64,000 nucleotides of DNA from a bacterium (GTDB lineage Bacteria; Vulcanimicrobiota; Vulcanimicrobiia; Vulcanimicrobiales; Vulcanimicrobiaceae). The notes under the pieces were generated by a model that was not told the origin of the DNA, did no database searches, and saw only the letters and a list, made by a program, of their open reading frames with translations. Of this stretch, positions 63,049 through 64,000 are shown in pieces. The stretch spans positions 124,001 to 188,000 of the forward strand of contig JAJYFL010000001.1 of the NCBI GenBank assembly GCA_021790935.1. Reading direction: 5' to 3'. The first letter of the stretch is position 1. Each line of letters opens with the position of its first letter. The position numbers were made by a program, and so were the translations under genes.

Positions 63049-64000
63049 CGGATTCGACGCACGCGCTCGCCGAGCGGTTGACCGAGGCAATGGAGACGAT
63101 CGTGGTCGGCGGGGAGCGCACGACTTTCGCGTTGCTCACGGGCCTCTTCGGGCGCGGCCACGTGTTGATCGAAGGGGTGCCCGGAACCGGGAAGACGCTG
63201 GCCGTTCGCGCTCTGGCGCTCTTCGTCGGCCTCGATTTCCGGCGCATCCAGTTCACGCCCGACCTGATGCCGGCCGATGTCGTCGGAACGACCGTCTTCA
63301 ACCCGCAGACCGCGCAGTTCAGCACGCGCCCGGGACCCATTCTCTGCAACGTCGTCCTGGCCGACGAGATCAACCGTACGCCTCCGAAGACGCAGTCGGC
63401 GCTGCTCGAAGCGATGGAGGAGGGGCGGGTTACCATCGACGGCGTCTCGATCGATCTACCGCGCCCGTTCCTCGTTTGCGCGACGCAAAACCCGATCGAG
63501 TACGAAGGAACCTATCCATTGCCGGAGGCGCAGGTCGATCGCTTCATGGTGAAGATCGATTCCACGTATCCCGGCCGGGAGCAAGAGCTCGAGTTGCTCG
63601 CTCGCGCGGCGGGCGGCTTCGACGCGCGCGACTTGGAGACGTCCGGCCTGCGTGCGGTCGCAACTGCGGAGGAGATCGTCGCAGCACAGGGCGAGGTTCG
63701 GCGCGTCCATCTGGCAGCCGGCGTGCGGGAGTACGTCTATGAGATCGTTGCCGCTACGCGCGAGCACGCGCAGCTCACGCTCGGCGCTAGTCCGCGCGCG
63801 GCGATCGCGCTGCTCGTCGCCTCGCAATGCGCCGCCGCGATAGCGGGCCGCGCATTCGTGACGCCGGACGACGTGAAGGACGTGGCCGGGCTCGTCCTCG
63901 CGCATCGGCTCATCGTGCAGCCTCATGCGGAGATCGAAGGCGTGCGGGCCGCGGCGGTAGTGGAAGGAATCTTGCGCTCCGTACCGGTTCCGCGTGACGC
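63045..64000 (+). CDS. MoxR-family AAA+ ATPase (3' end cut by window edge)
   Basis: At least 318 residues are present. The AAA+ core has Walker A EGVPGTGKT (43-51), FTPDLMPADVVGT, Walker B VVLADEINRTPPKTQSALLEAMEEG, sensor 1 ATQNPIEYEGTYPLPEAQVDRFM, and the sensor 2 region LGASPRAAIALL. MoxR ATPases act as chaperones that mature metalloenzymes or surface complexes, usually with a DUF58 (VWA-like) protein that would be expected just beyond the window. Only the last few residues appear to be missing. Confidence 0.94.
   Translation, partial: MTDSTHALAERLTEAMETIVVGGERTTFALLTGLFGRGHVLIEGVPGTGKTLAVRALALFVGLDFRRIQFTPDLMPADVVGTTVFNPQTAQFSTRPGPILCNVVLADEINRTPPKTQSALLEAMEEGRVTIDGVSIDLPRPFLVCATQNPIEYEGTYPLPEAQVDRFMVKIDSTYPGREQELELLARAAGGFDARDLETSGLRAVATAEEIVAAQGEVRRVHLAAGVREYVYEIVAATREHAQLTLGASPRAAIALLVASQCAAAIAGRAFVTPDDVKDVAGLVLAHRLIVQPHAEIEGVRAAAVVEGILRSVPVPRD

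Overview
This is a GC-rich chromosomal window centred on a replication origin from a diderm, LPS-making bacterium. The gene order rpmH-rnpA-yidD-yidC-jag-mnmE ... mnmG-rsmG ... parA-parB on the left and dnaA-dnaN-recF-dciA-gyrB on the right is the classic oriC neighbourhood. Nearly all informational genes left of dnaA lie on the minus strand and nearly all to the right on the plus strand, as expected for genes transcribed away from a bidirectional origin. A short, Gram-positive-like YidC, a B. subtilis-style bipartite origin with DnaA-trios, a TIGR03492-type LpxB relative and a DUF3084 protein, combined with complete BamA/TamB/Lpx/Lpt genes, suggest a deep diderm lineage of the Terrabacteria side. 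Candidate phylum Eremiobacterota (WPS-2) is my best guess from general resemblance, not from any search.

Left arm (1-15.7 kb): ParB (cut by the window edge), ParA, a CCA-adding-type nucleotidyltransferase with HD domain, an outer-membrane DUF5916-type protein, a class I amidotransferase, an orphan XRE/HigA-like regulator whose upstream region carries a near-perfect parS site, RsmG, an amidase, MnmG coupled to an HdeD-like membrane protein, MnmE, Jag/KhpB, YidC, YidD, RnpA and RpmH. Origin (15.7-17.8 kb): DnaA boxes flank dnaA on both sides, and the unwinding signature lies between dnaA and dnaN.

Right arm (17.8-44.4 kb): replication genes, then an uninterrupted envelope-biogenesis block: TamB, BamA, three OmpH/Skp genes, LpxD, LpxC, FabZ, LpxA, LpxB, a calcineurin-type phosphoesterase, an LpxB-like protein, an O-antigen ligase/polymerase-like protein, LptC, LptB, LptF/G, DUF3084 and a YqgF-like nuclease. 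Most adjacent genes overlap by 1-4 bases, so the block is probably translated as a coupled unit. It covers outer-membrane protein assembly, lipid A synthesis and LPS export together. A diverged inverted-repeat element occurs after gyrB and again at the start of lpxD.

Beyond 44.4 kb: an exported beta-rich protein, a TPR protein and a glycosyltransferase (one operon); a secreted Pro/Ser-rich protein and RecQ (minus strand); dnaX-ybaB-recR; and a small membrane-protein/winged-helix pair behind a perfect palindromic operator. Then comes a lower-GC accessory island (about 54.6-60.3 kb) with a three-gene restriction-modification cassette: a BfiI-like phospholipase-D-fold endonuclease and two related DNA methyltransferases, flanked by gene-poor DNA and a frameshifted LuxR-type regulator remnant. 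The window ends in a MoxR ATPase operon (membrane protein, DUF4129, DUF4350, MoxR), cut by the edge.

Start codons were chosen by Shine-Dalgarno context, overlap with the upstream stop and family N-termini. All functional calls rest on motif reading by eye.
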